A stretch of 24,929 bases of DNA from IMG/VR virus record IMGVR_UViG_3300042868_008268, positions 1 to 24,929 of that record; one strand, given 5' to 3'. How positions within the stretch are numbered: the stretch's first letter is position 1; every line of letters begins with the position of its first letter. Below, piece after piece: positions 7,061-13,608 of this stretch. A model generated the notes under the pieces. That model was not told the origin of the DNA. It did not search any database and saw only the letters and a program-made list of their open reading frames with translations. The position numbers and the translations under genes were made by a program. The DNA comes from a virus.

Positions 7061-7795
7061 ATGGCTACATTAAGCGAAGATATTGTCGGCGGTCGTGGCA
7101 TGGGTGGCGGCGTGTTCAGCGGTGGTGACTCGGGCGGAGTGATCATGGGTCTGCTGCTCGGCCGGCTTGGTCTGTTCGGCAATCAGGATAACAACGGCAA
7201 CGGTCGCTGCGTGACGCAAGACGACCTTAACGCGCAGACGCTCGGCGATATTAAGGCGTCCATTCCGTTCAACGAGGCCCAGGTGCAGCTGGCCTTAGCG
7301 GGCGCAGTGTCCGGGTTGACCACTCAGGCAAACAATAACACGCAGTATATCACCGCGCAGACTCAGGCGCTGGCACTCGCTCAGGCCAATTTGGCCGCGT
7401 CGCTGTCACGTGATATTGCGGGCGTGGACACGAACGTCGACCGGCAAAGCGCGCAGGTCCAAGAAACCATCTTTCGAGACGGCGAGGCGACCCGCGCGCT
7501 GATCACCAGCAATCGCATCGCGGACCTTGAGCAGCAACTGACCGTGGCGCAGCTGCGTGAATCTGAGCAGCGCTCGATCAACCGGGAGCAGGTTAACAGC
7601 CACAACGTGACAGTGACGATGAACCAAGCCCAGGCGCAGCAACAGCAGCAAATGCAAGCGCTGCAATACCAGTTCGCTCAGCTGTGCAACGGTGTGTCGC
7701 AAGTAGCCCGCGCGACCAATAGCACCGTGCAGGTCGGCAACACTGGCGCAGTGGCGGGCGCGCAAACCGCGAACCCGACGAATGTGGTGGCCTAA
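7061..7795 (+). CDS. Gly-rich/Gln-rich coiled-coil phage protein, unknown
   Basis: A 244-residue protein in the opposite orientation to the structural operon. The first 45 residues are very glycine-rich (GGGVFSGGDSGG) with one hydrophobic segment (VIMGLLLGRLGLFG). Residues about 75-190 are Ala/Gln-rich and likely coiled coil, with a Gln run (AQQQQQMQALQYQ) near 195. A central segment, TNVDRQSAQVQETIFRDGEATRALI, resembles a widespread but uncharacterised type of phage protein with 'DGxxTRALI' repeats. The start follows AGAGG. It could be a virion accessory or membrane-associated protein; no enzyme motif is present. Confidence 0.7.
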   Translation: MATLSEDIVGGRGMGGGVFSGGDSGGVIMGLLLGRLGLFGNQDNNGNGRCVTQDDLNAQTLGDIKASIPFNEAQVQLALAGAVSGLTTQANNNTQYITAQTQALALAQANLAASLSRDIAGVDTNVDRQSAQVQETIFRDGEATRALITSNRIADLEQQLTVAQLRESEQRSINREQVNSHNVTVTMNQAQAQQQQQMQALQYQFAQLCNGVSQVARATNSTVQVGNTGAVAGAQTANPTNVVA

Positions 7796-7796
7796 T

Positions 7797-7961
7797 ATGC
7801 GTATTGAATTTGATAGCGACGATACGCTGATCATTATGCCCGAGAATAGCGTCGAGCTGATGGCGCTGAAATACTGGCGGAAGGAGTACGAGGAACATGG
7901 CGACAAAGTGCTTGAAGTGGGCACGGCGGTCGTGCATCGACTACCCGAAGCCACCGACTAA
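7797..7961 (+). CDS. Small acidic protein (54 aa), unknown
   Basis: A 54-residue frame begins one base after the stop of the Gly/Gln-rich gene and ends 25 bases before the bidirectional terminator, so the two genes form a compact bicistron. The peptide (MRIEFDSDDTLIIMPENSVE, then a Lys/Glu-rich helix and VGTAVVHRLPEATD) is acidic at its N-terminus and has no membrane segment. There is no strong ribosome site, so coupling to the upstream gene is likely. I do not recognise a family. Confidence 0.6.
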   Translation: MRIEFDSDDTLIIMPENSVELMALKYWRKEYEEHGDKVLEVGTAVVHRLPEATD

Positions 7962-7986
7962 CCCTCCGCCACGATAGCGGCAATAA

Positions 7987-8010
7987 AAAAAGCCCCTTCA
8001 CGGGGCTTTT
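7987..8010. terminator. Bidirectional rho-independent terminator
   Basis: AGCCCC (7991-7996) pairs with GGGGCT (8002-8007) around a five-base loop. The stem is extended by flanking A-run (7985-7990) and T-run (8007-8010), giving a U-tract in either direction. It lies between a plus-strand gene pair ending at 7961 and a minus-strand gene ending at 8024, exactly where convergent transcripts should stop. Confidence 0.9.
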
Positions 8011-8023
8011 CGTTGCTCGGTGA

Positions 8024-8218
8024 TCACAGCGCTTCGAGGTGCTGCAATTGTTCCGGCGTTACGCTCTCGAGTGCCACCTCGTCGCCCGGCTGGAAGCCGT
8101 GGAAGCGAGATGATTTTACTCGGTACTTCGCGCCGGTTGCTGCCACGGGGGCCGCATCGGCTGCCAGTTGCGCCGCTAATTCCTCAGCGGTTGGCTCGGT
8201 CTGTGCGTTCTTAGCCAT
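8024..8218 (-). CDS. Small protein after the capsid gene, unknown
   Basis: The frame can be read from an upstream ATG, but the best start is the ATG at 8218 because AAGGAG lies six bases before it; the capsid gene TAA is embedded in this ribosome site. The 64-residue product (MAKNAQTEPTAEELAAQLAA...) is Ala/Glu-rich at its N-terminus and ends with a short structured part (KYRVKSSRFHGFQPGDEVAL). Small genes like this immediately after the capsid gene are common in siphophages, sometimes head-completion factors. No family is recognised. Confidence 0.7.
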   Translation of the reverse strand: MAKNAQTEPTAEELAAQLAADAAPVAATGAKYRVKSSRFHGFQPGDEVALESVTPEQLQHLEAL

Positions 8219-8228
8219 TCCCAGCTCC

Positions 8229-9275
8229 TTAGCTTGCATACGCGACTGCAGCTTGGCCCGCAGAGTCCTTGCGGATCTCCAAGCCTACTGCGTTCGCGCC
8301 GTAGAAGCGGTGCGGGTCGTTGAACATAACGCGAGGCACTGCATAAGTACCGGTTGCCATGCCGACCAGCGGACGGATAAAGCGGCTTTCCAAGCACAGC
8401 GCGATCACCTGGTTGCCCGTCAGTGATGCGTCCTCTTTGATAGCTGCCACGCCTTCCAGCTTGCGTACCATTTCCAGCACGGTCACATTAGAGCTGTTCG
8501 AGCTGTTCCACGCCTGTTCCAAGTTGGACAGGATGGTGCGCGATACGTAGAACGTGATCTGACCGTCGACTGCGTTAGTGATGCGCAGCGCGTCCCGGAT
8601 ATACTGGAATGCTTTGCGGATCGCCACGCCGTCTGTTGACGTCGCCAGGTTGATGTTAGCCAGTGCGGCAGAGAACGAGATCTGCAGCGTGTTCGGGTGG
8701 TTTTTCACGCCGTAACCCTGCTTGCCGTTAAATACGACTGAGCTGTCGCCGTTGTAGACGTAGTTCGCCATCTTGTTGGACAAGTTGCGCAGCGAGTTGG
8801 CTTGGTCATCCATCAGGCCGTCGAAGCCCTCTGAGGTCATGCCAGCCACTTCGCGGAAGTCGCGCGACCAGCCCACAGTGTGGACCGGAACGACGTTACC
8901 ATCGTAAGTGTACGCGGTTTTATCGTTTAACATCTGCACTTCGCCCGATACTGAGCTGCGCACATTGCCCGCGTCCGACGCGATACGGTACTCGGCGTAT
9001 AACTTGCCGATGCTCAGCGGCTTAGCCAGGGGCATCAGGTCGTTCAGCAGCGTTAAGTTAGGCTGGCGCATCAGCACGGACGTTTGCGCGTCCATATCGC
9101 GCCATACGTCTGCCGGGATACGGCCCGAGTTGACGGTCGGCATGTCCGCTGCGATCACTTCGTTCGAGCGGTTGTAAGCAGCGCGCATACCTTTAAGGAC
9201 GGCAAACTGCTCGGCCATGTGCTTGCCCGCTTGCGCGTTGGCTGCCATGTATTGCTTAGAGAAAATCCAGCCCAT
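8229..9275 (-). CDS. Major capsid protein (HK97 fold)
   Basis: A 348-residue protein in the expected slot after the protease/scaffold and decoration genes. The order of segments is typical of the non-cleaved DUF6260/encapsulin-like capsid group: an N-terminal helix, an aspartate-rich region (RIPADVWRDMDAQTSVLMRQ, about residues 52-71), a spine-helix region (FDGLMDDQANSLRNLSNKMA), a loop with NGDSSVVFNGKQGYGVKNHP (about 174-193), and C-terminal P-domain strands (VPRVMFNDPHRFYGANAVGL). Length suits a capsid protein without a large delta domain, since scaffold is supplied separately. It starts by a TAATG overlap with the decoration gene stop. Confidence 0.88.
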   Translation of the reverse strand: MGWIFSKQYMAANAQAGKHMAEQFAVLKGMRAAYNRSNEVIAADMPTVNSGRIPADVWRDMDAQTSVLMRQPNLTLLNDLMPLAKPLSIGKLYAEYRIASDAGNVRSSVSGEVQMLNDKTAYTYDGNVVPVHTVGWSRDFREVAGMTSEGFDGLMDDQANSLRNLSNKMANYVYNGDSSVVFNGKQGYGVKNHPNTLQISFSAALANINLATSTDGVAIRKAFQYIRDALRITNAVDGQITFYVSRTILSNLEQAWNSSNSSNVTVLEMVRKLEGVAAIKEDASLTGNQVIALCLESRFIRPLVGMATGTYAVPRVMFNDPHRFYGANAVGLEIRKDSAGQAAVAYAS

Positions 9276-9730
9276 TATGAAGCTCTCCCGAAGTTAGCGA
9301 TCCGCACCAGTACCAGCGTGTCGGCCGCAGTAACGTTGACCACTTCCTGCGCGTAGGCCACGATCTCCTCGGTGCCGTCAGTCAGTGCAATGCGCAGCTG
9401 GCCGGCTGCGTTCACAGCGAGCGCAGTATCCAGTGCGGTAATGTTTTGTGTGGCTGCCACACGGGCGTTATACAGATCGCCGGCGCGTGGGTAAAAGCCT
9501 TTGACTGTGTCGCCGCTGGTCCATGTGTCCGCAACGCCGCCTTGCTTCATGGTGTTCAGGTCGGCGATATACAGCGCGCCGCCCTCGCCGTTCGTAGTAA
9601 CCGCCACGAACTGGCCGGAAGTGCGCAGCATGAAGCGACCCGGCAGCACCGCAGCGCTACAAGTTGCTTCTTCTACCAGCGGGCGATCGACGTTAGAGAT
9701 GCCCCCGGCGAAAATGGTATTTTTAGCCAT
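9275..9730 (-). CDS. Head decoration/stabilisation protein candidate
   Basis: A 151-residue beta-rich protein between the protease/scaffold and the capsid gene, the classic place of decoration (cement) proteins such as lambda gpD. It has a strong ribosome site (AAGGAG). The middle contains an extended T/V/A/D-rich stretch (VAATQNITALDTALAVNAAG) and the C-terminus reads VVNVTAADTLVLVRIANFGR, typical of a small beta-barrel. An alternative is a structural protein of the same barrel family used at vertices. No catalytic motif is seen. Confidence 0.7.
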   Translation of the reverse strand: MAKNTIFAGGISNVDRPLVEEATCSAAVLPGRFMLRTSGQFVAVTTNGEGGALYIADLNTMKQGGVADTWTSGDTVKGFYPRAGDLYNARVAATQNITALDTALAVNAAGQLRIALTDGTEEIVAYAQEVVNVTAADTLVLVRIANFGRAS

Positions 9731-9742
9731 GTTGTCGGCTCC

Positions 9743-10093
9743 TTATTCTGGCATGTCGTAGTCGTCGGCGTTGCCGGTGACTGCGCGTTGCGAGTTGATG
9801 CCGACCGTCGTGGTGTTATGCTTGGCGGCCAGCGCCTGCAGTTCTTCCAGCGGTAATGATTGCAGCGTGTTAACGCTCAGACCCGACTTGTCGCCAATAG
9901 CGGCGATCAGTGGTGCGCGCTGCGAGGCGGCCAGGTCTTGTTTAATGGTGTTGACTTCCTGCGTCAGCGCGGCCAGCTTGTCGTTTGCTGGTTGCGCCTG
10001 CAGGGTCGTGTATGCTTGCAGCAGCTGTGGATCGCTCAAGCCCTCGATCGGGACTCCTGCGGCATTCAGCGCGGCGACAATTTGATCGCGCAT
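9743..10093 (-). CDS. Internal in-frame scaffold product (nested in protease gene)
   Basis: Within the protease/scaffold gene, the ATG at 10093 (codon 261, MRDQIVAALNAAG) is preceded by GAGG eight bases upstream, a good ribosome site. The 116-residue C-terminal product would comprise the coiled-coil scaffold without the protease domain. This mirrors lambda, where Nu3 scaffold is made from an internal start inside gene C. The evidence is the site and the domain boundary; translation is inferred. Confidence 0.5.
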   Translation of the reverse strand: MRDQIVAALNAAGVPIEGLSDPQLLQAYTTLQAQPANDKLAALTQEVNTIKQDLAASQRAPLIAAIGDKSGLSVNTLQSLPLEELQALAAKHNTTTVGINSQRAVTGNADDYDMPE

Positions 10094-10873
10094 TGGATCA
10101 CCCTCTTTTGTGTTGACAGTATTGTCCGGCTTAGTGTAGCCGATGCCCGTTAAGTCGCGCAACTTGTTAACGATGCGCTGGAACATAGTGTCGAAGGCGT
10201 CGCCCTCGCATGTGTCCTCTGCTGCCGCGGCGGTTGAGTTGATAGCCACGACGCGCTGCACGTCCTCGCCAGCCAGCTGTGCGTTGACGCCGATGCCGAC
10301 GCCTTGGTCCGGTGTGGCAGCGCCTGGCTGGTCCAGCAGGATGGCGTCGTGGTCAAAGCGCATATTGCGCGCGATCCAGCTGTATTGCTTGCCCTCTGCG
10401 TTGACTTGTGGCGCTGGCAGTTCTTCGCGCTCGAGTAGCAGCCCGGTGCTCGTGTGGATTGGGTCGCCGCCCTTTGCTAGTGCGTTGAGCGCAGCGATCA
10501 GCCGCTTGCCGTTCGCGCTGGTCTGCGCGGTGGGGACGTTGATCCACTTCTCGACCGACACGATACCGTTTGCCCGGGTAGCGTTTCGATTCATTGCACC
10601 GACCAGGTAGCCTCCAGTGAGCGCCAGCGGGTCCGTGCATAAAATGTAATTGCCCGCGCTGTCCTGCGGGTGGCCGACCGGTGCGTGCGTGTTGTTCAGG
10701 GAATTGTATGCCGCTGCGATCTCGTCGGCCGGGTACAAGCCGCCGTTCATAACGACATCATCGGGTAGGGTGCGACTGGATACGACCAGCCACTCGTGGC
10801 CGCCTTCAATCTCGGTGCGGACGTCCGCAGCGTTGATCGCGGTGGCGACGTTAACATATAGGCGCTTGGCCAT
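9743..10873 (-). CDS. Prohead protease-scaffold fusion (DUF2213-like)
   Basis: A 376-residue protein. Residues about 1-200 look like the DUF2213-type prohead protease: YNSLNNTHAPVGHPQ includes the His68 site and DPIHTSTGLLLERE the Ser142 site expected in this serine-protease fold. Residues about 225-376 are Gln/Ala-rich coiled coil (QEVNTIKQDLAASQ) with a C-terminal hydrophilic tail, which is a scaffold. An internal ATG after GAGG at codon 261 would make the scaffold alone. The gene starts after AAGGAG and faces a plus-strand gene across a divergent promoter region. The enzyme would process the prohead before DNA packaging. Confidence 0.8.
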   Translation of the reverse strand: MAKRLYVNVATAINAADVRTEIEGGHEWLVVSSRTLPDDVVMNGGLYPADEIAAAYNSLNNTHAPVGHPQDSAGNYILCTDPLALTGGYLVGAMNRNATRANGIVSVEKWINVPTAQTSANGKRLIAALNALAKGGDPIHTSTGLLLEREELPAPQVNAEGKQYSWIARNMRFDHDAILLDQPGAATPDQGVGIGVNAQLAGEDVQRVVAINSTAAAAEDTCEGDAFDTMFQRIVNKLRDLTGIGYTKPDNTVNTKEGDPMRDQIVAALNAAGVPIEGLSDPQLLQAYTTLQAQPANDKLAALTQEVNTIKQDLAASQRAPLIAAIGDKSGLSVNTLQSLPLEELQALAAKHNTTTVGINSQRAVTGNADDYDMPE

Positions 10874-10978
10874 CGTGCGGCTCCTTGTTGGTTGCTGCGG
10901 TCAGTATAAAATAAATATTGACAACTGCGCAAATTGGCGGCTATTGTCTGACGAGTCAATAACAGGAGGGACGCACTG
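10874..10978. promoter_or_regulatory. Divergent promoter region (protease gene and plus-strand cassette)
   Basis: On the plus strand TTGACA (10918-10923) is followed after 18 bases by TATTGT (10942-10947), a good sigma70-type promoter for the cassette beginning at 10979. A short palindrome, TGAC-GA-GTCA (10949-10958), lies just downstream and could be an operator. On the minus strand TATACT (10908-10903), followed by GAC, is preceded by TTGCGC 18 bases upstream and would serve the protease/capsid genes. The terS promoter candidate shares the TTGCGCA and TATACTGAC elements. The ribosome sites of both flanking genes are strong. Confidence 0.6.
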
Positions 10979-11242
10979 ATGCAAGTAGCAACACATTTTA
11001 ATGCGCAAACCGGGCGCTTTTACCGCGCGGACGAAATGGGCCGCGTATACATGCTGGACAACCGTAACGAGTGGGTCAAGCAGCGCCATCTGGTGCCTGA
11101 CGACTTAGAGGGCGCCGGGTTCGAGCGCTGCGACCTTGATCCAGTCTACACGAAACACATGATCCGCGTCGCGCTGCTGTGGTGCGCTGGCGTTGGCCTG
11201 TTGCTGTGGGCGCTTGGTCATCTGCCTGGGTTGGTGCGCTAA
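10979..11242 (+). CDS. Small protein with C-terminal membrane segment, unknown
   Basis: An 87-residue protein, first in the plus-strand cassette, with a GGAGG ribosome site. Residues 1-55 are polar (FNAQTGRFYRADEMGRVYML) and residues about 62-80 (VALLWCAGVGLLLWALGHLP) form one membrane segment, so the product is likely a membrane-anchored small protein with its N-terminal domain on one side. Its stop overlaps the next start as TAATG. I do not recognise a family. Confidence 0.7.
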   Translation: MQVATHFNAQTGRFYRADEMGRVYMLDNRNEWVKQRHLVPDDLEGAGFERCDLDPVYTKHMIRVALLWCAGVGLLLWALGHLPGLVR

Positions 11243-11505
11243 TGGGCGCCCGGTGGGACAGCGGCAGCACTGCGCCGCGCTCTAACCATATAAGCGCCGC
11301 TTTTCTAAGCAAATACGAAGCAAAAATGGCGTATATCGATTTCTGTATTGAAGCGGACAAGCTGCAGGGCGACCGGCACGTGGCGGCTCGTGAGATCCTA
11401 ATAGAGCGCGCGGAGCGGCGAATGCTAGAGCGGCGAGTTCGTGTCTGCACGGTACCCGTTGGCCTGCTTGTGTGCCTGGGGGTGCTGTTATGCGCGTTAT
11501 TTTAA
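11242..11505 (+). CDS. Small tail-anchored basic protein, unknown
   Basis: The 87-residue product starts at the ATG overlapping the previous stop (TAATG); a longer reading from 11179 would overlap too far and lacks a ribosome site. The first 60 residues are polar and the middle is Arg/Glu-rich (AAREILIERAERRMLERRVR). The last 18 residues (VCTVPVGLLVCLGVLLCALF) form a C-terminal membrane anchor. It is the second consecutive gene of this type in the cassette. Role unknown. Confidence 0.65.
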   Translation: MGARWDSGSTAPRSNHISAAFLSKYEAKMAYIDFCIEADKLQGDRHVAAREILIERAERRMLERRVRVCTVPVGLLVCLGVLLCALF

Positions 11506-11810
11506 CCAGTGACAACACAATAACCGACGAGCACGGCGAGCTGCTGGTCGTTATCCCGGTGAATAGCCGGATCAAGCCGTGCGAAGTGGCCGAAGCGTTG
11601 CGCAGATACGTGGCAGCCACACCGGTAGCCGTGCGCCCCGAGGTGCCCGCCGAGCTGCTGCAATGGCTGCGCGAGCACTACGAGCAGGGCGGCACGCCGA
11701 GCTGGCGCGCACTGAACTATAAGAACCTGAGCGAGCGCGCAGCCCGTGCCGGCTACACGACCGAGCAGCTGGAAGCGTGCAAGCGCGCACTGGGGGCGAT
11801 CCGTGAGTAG
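11490..11810 (+). CDS. Small soluble protein (106 aa), unknown
   Basis: An upstream GTG at 11472 is possible, but the ATG at 11490 is preferred because GGGGGTG lies six bases before it. The product starts MRVILTSDNTITDEHGELLV, then IPVNSRIKPCEVAEALRRYV, and ends YKNLSERAARAGYTTEQLEA plus a short helix. It looks like a compact alpha/beta protein with no membrane segment. It overlaps the previous gene by 16 bp. No family is recognised. Confidence 0.65.
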   Translation: MRVILTSDNTITDEHGELLVVIPVNSRIKPCEVAEALRRYVAATPVAVRPEVPAELLQWLREHYEQGGTPSWRALNYKNLSERAARAGYTTEQLEACKRALGAIRE

Positions 11811-11961
11811 CGCCACGCTCCTGATTTACACCTTGGCGGGCGTGTTGAAGCTCGCCGTACCTATGAGCAGCCTGGAAGCGTGCGAACGCGCCGCGCTGCA
11901 TATGTCAAAGCAACAAACAGCGCACGTGATCGTGTGCGAAGGACAGAAAGATGGACAGTAA
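11803..11961 (+). CDS. Small protein (52 aa) with hydrophobic N-terminus
   Basis: A GTG start at 11803 overlaps the previous gene's TAG by eight bases. The 52-residue product begins SSATLLIYTLAGVLKLAVPM, a signal- or membrane-like segment, and ends in a polar part (HVIVCEGQKDGQ). Its stop lies within the next gene's start region. The chain of overlaps supports it as real despite its size and the lack of a strong ribosome site. Function unknown. Confidence 0.5.
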   Translation: MSSATLLIYTLAGVLKLAVPMSSLEACERAALHMSKQQTAHVIVCEGQKDGQ

Positions 11962-12256
11962 GATACAGCCACGCACCGCTCCCGAATATCTCAGCGAAGG
12001 TCTGCGCATTCTAGGCGAGCGCGGCAAGGAATACGACCCGCAAGGCACCAGCGAGCGCAGTTTCGACGCTGTGGCCGAGGCGTACAATGTGATCACCGGG
12101 CGCGACTTGCGCGGCAGCGACGTGTGCCTGATGCTCGATCTGGTCAAAAAGGTGCGGCAATACAGCAATCCGACGCGCCTGCACGCGGATAGCCTGGTGG
12201 ACTCTGTGAACTACTCGGCGCTGTGGGCCGAACAGCTGACTAAGGAGCTGGCATGA
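11951..12256 (+). CDS. DUF6378-like phage protein
   Basis: A 101-residue protein containing ERGKEYDPQGTSERSFDAVA (about residues 23-42), ITGRDLRGSDVCLMLDLVKKVR and a C-terminal HADSLVDSVNYSALWAEQL. This order (RGKxYD, S/F..A, DV.LM..L.K..R, D...D...Y.) matches the DUF6378 proteins often found in phages, which resemble the MazG/dUTPase-like all-helical fold in pattern. If so, it may act on nucleotides, but the family is uncharacterised. AAGGA precedes the ATG, and the gene overlaps its neighbours by 11 and 4 bases. Confidence 0.75.
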   Translation: MDSKIQPRTAPEYLSEGLRILGERGKEYDPQGTSERSFDAVAEAYNVITGRDLRGSDVCLMLDLVKKVRQYSNPTRLHADSLVDSVNYSALWAEQLTKELA

Positions 12257-12519
12257 TCAGCAATGGCAACACACCGGCCACCCCGCTTATAGCGGCGGAC
12301 GGCAGACCCTACAATTTTCGCAAGGACTTAGACGGCGGCTATTTTTCGCAGGAAGGCCAGTTCTTCAGCATCGGCTTCACCAAGCGCGAAGAACTGAGCG
12401 CCCGTTTTATGGCGGCGATTATTGCCAACCCGACCACACGCATGTCATTGACGGACGCGGAGCTGGCCCGTATCGCTTGCGAACAAGCCGACGCACTGCT
12501 GGCGGAGTGGGCGAAATGA
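12253..12519 (+). CDS. Phage conserved small protein, unknown
   Basis: An 88-residue protein, its start overlapping the previous stop by four bases. The C-terminal half (FTKREELSARFMAAIIANPT, then LTDAELARIACEQADALLAE) resembles a common phage protein type in which 'TKRExFAxxxMxxxLxNP' precedes 'xxADALLAxL'. Function is unknown in these relatives. The gene is soluble, with no membrane segment. Its stop overlaps the next start as ATGA. Confidence 0.7.
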   Translation: MISNGNTPATPLIAADGRPYNFRKDLDGGYFSQEGQFFSIGFTKREELSARFMAAIIANPTTRMSLTDAELARIACEQADALLAEWAK

Positions 12520-12734
12520 CAGGCGCATACGAATCGATCGCGGTGTGCTTAGCGCGCCGCATCGCCATGAAATACGGCGAGAACCAACAAGCGGCTATTA
12601 TTCAGGCGGCGGCGCGTATGCTCGAAGGGGCCGACGCGACCACTAAGCTGGCGCTGCTTGACCTTATCGCCGCCACGCCATCGGAGCGCCAGCGCATTGT
12701 AGGCTGCGCGGAGGCTATGATCCTGCTGTGCTGA
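12516..12734 (+). CDS. Small helical protein (72 aa), last cassette gene
   Basis: The ATG at 12516 overlaps the previous TGA (ATGA) and is preceded by GGAG; an in-frame upstream start exists but has no reason to be used. The product is helical: SIAVCLARRIAMKYGENQQA, then a leucine-rich helix (TTKLALLDLIAATPSERQRI) and AEAMILLC at the C-terminus. Its 3' end runs 20 bases into the convergent gpF-like gene and no terminator separates them. Function unknown. Confidence 0.6.
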   Translation: MTGAYESIAVCLARRIAMKYGENQQAAIIQAAARMLEGADATTKLALLDLIAATPSERQRIVGCAEAMILLC

Positions 12735-13608
12735 AATATGCCGCGCCACGTGCGCGGTACTTCTCGATCACTTTGCTGTTAACCGGCTCGCCGTCAATAA
12801 ATACCACCTCGATCGTGCTGCACAAGCAGTTAATCCGGTTAGTTCCTGAATTCCACCACTTCGTTTGCTCGGCGGGCGTGTAGATATGCGCGTGGCGGTC
12901 TGCGTGGCTGCGTCGTGTCGCATCGACCAGGGCGCTGACGTGCAGCAGCCTGATGTCCAATCCAAGCTGCTCGCGGGCGTCTTGCGTCTGTTCGTTCCGC
13001 GCGTCCGTGTATGCCTTGTTGATCTCCGTGCGAGCGATACGCAGCGCGCGGTACCCTTCCACCTCGTCGAACACTGAGCGCATACCGGATGCGATTGTGC
13101 GTGGTGATTGGCCTGCCGCCACACCGTCCGCTAGCACGCGCGCCAAGTCCTCAGCGGCCTGCCCGGCGAAGCCTTTCATATCGTTAAACGACCGGGCGAA
13201 TACAAGCTGGATGCGGCGTTGATATGCGGGGCTTAGCAGCTCGGCCTCGTAGGCCATGCCCTCGGGTAGCTGCCCGGCGATATTGGTCGCGCTGGCCTGT
13301 GCGCCGCTGTCGTATGCCGCGCCCGTGTAGGTGTCGAAGAACCACCGCGCCGGCTTGCCCGTGGCGGCCTCTAAGTCGAGCCAGCGGTCAATGATGCGGC
13401 TGATCTCGTCAGTGACTTGCAGATAACGCTGCGCGTCCAGCTCGTACAAGTAGGACGCATTGGTCGTGATGGCGCGCACCGGGATAGAGTCAAGCAGTGC
13501 CAGCACTTCGGGGCGCGCTTGGCGCACCCGCTGGGCTATAGCGGCCTTTGCGCGCTTGGTGTTGCCGCTCTGGCCTGTTGGGTCTTGTTCATTCCGGGTC
13601 GGTTTCAT
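12715..13608 (-). CDS. Head morphogenesis protein, Mu gpF-like
   Basis: A 297-residue protein directly after the portal, the normal position of the Mu gpF/SPP1 gp7 family minor head proteins. The diagnostic C-terminal part is present: TEINKAYTDARNEQ (about residues 193-206), DATRRSHADRHAHIYT (about 229-244), then WWNSGTNRINCLCSTIEVVF with the Cys residues of the family. The N-terminus is charged and helical. The start (ATG after GAGGG) lies inside the portal gene, a 20-bp overlap. The 3' end overlaps a convergent plus-strand gene by 20 bp, so antisense effects are possible. Confidence 0.85.
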   Translation of the reverse strand: MKPTRNEQDPTGQSGNTKRAKAAIAQRVRQARPEVLALLDSIPVRAITTNASYLYELDAQRYLQVTDEISRIIDRWLDLEAATGKPARWFFDTYTGAAYDSGAQASATNIAGQLPEGMAYEAELLSPAYQRRIQLVFARSFNDMKGFAGQAAEDLARVLADGVAAGQSPRTIASGMRSVFDEVEGYRALRIARTEINKAYTDARNEQTQDAREQLGLDIRLLHVSALVDATRRSHADRHAHIYTPAEQTKWWNSGTNRINCLCSTIEVVFIDGEPVNSKVIEKYRARGAAYFSTAGS

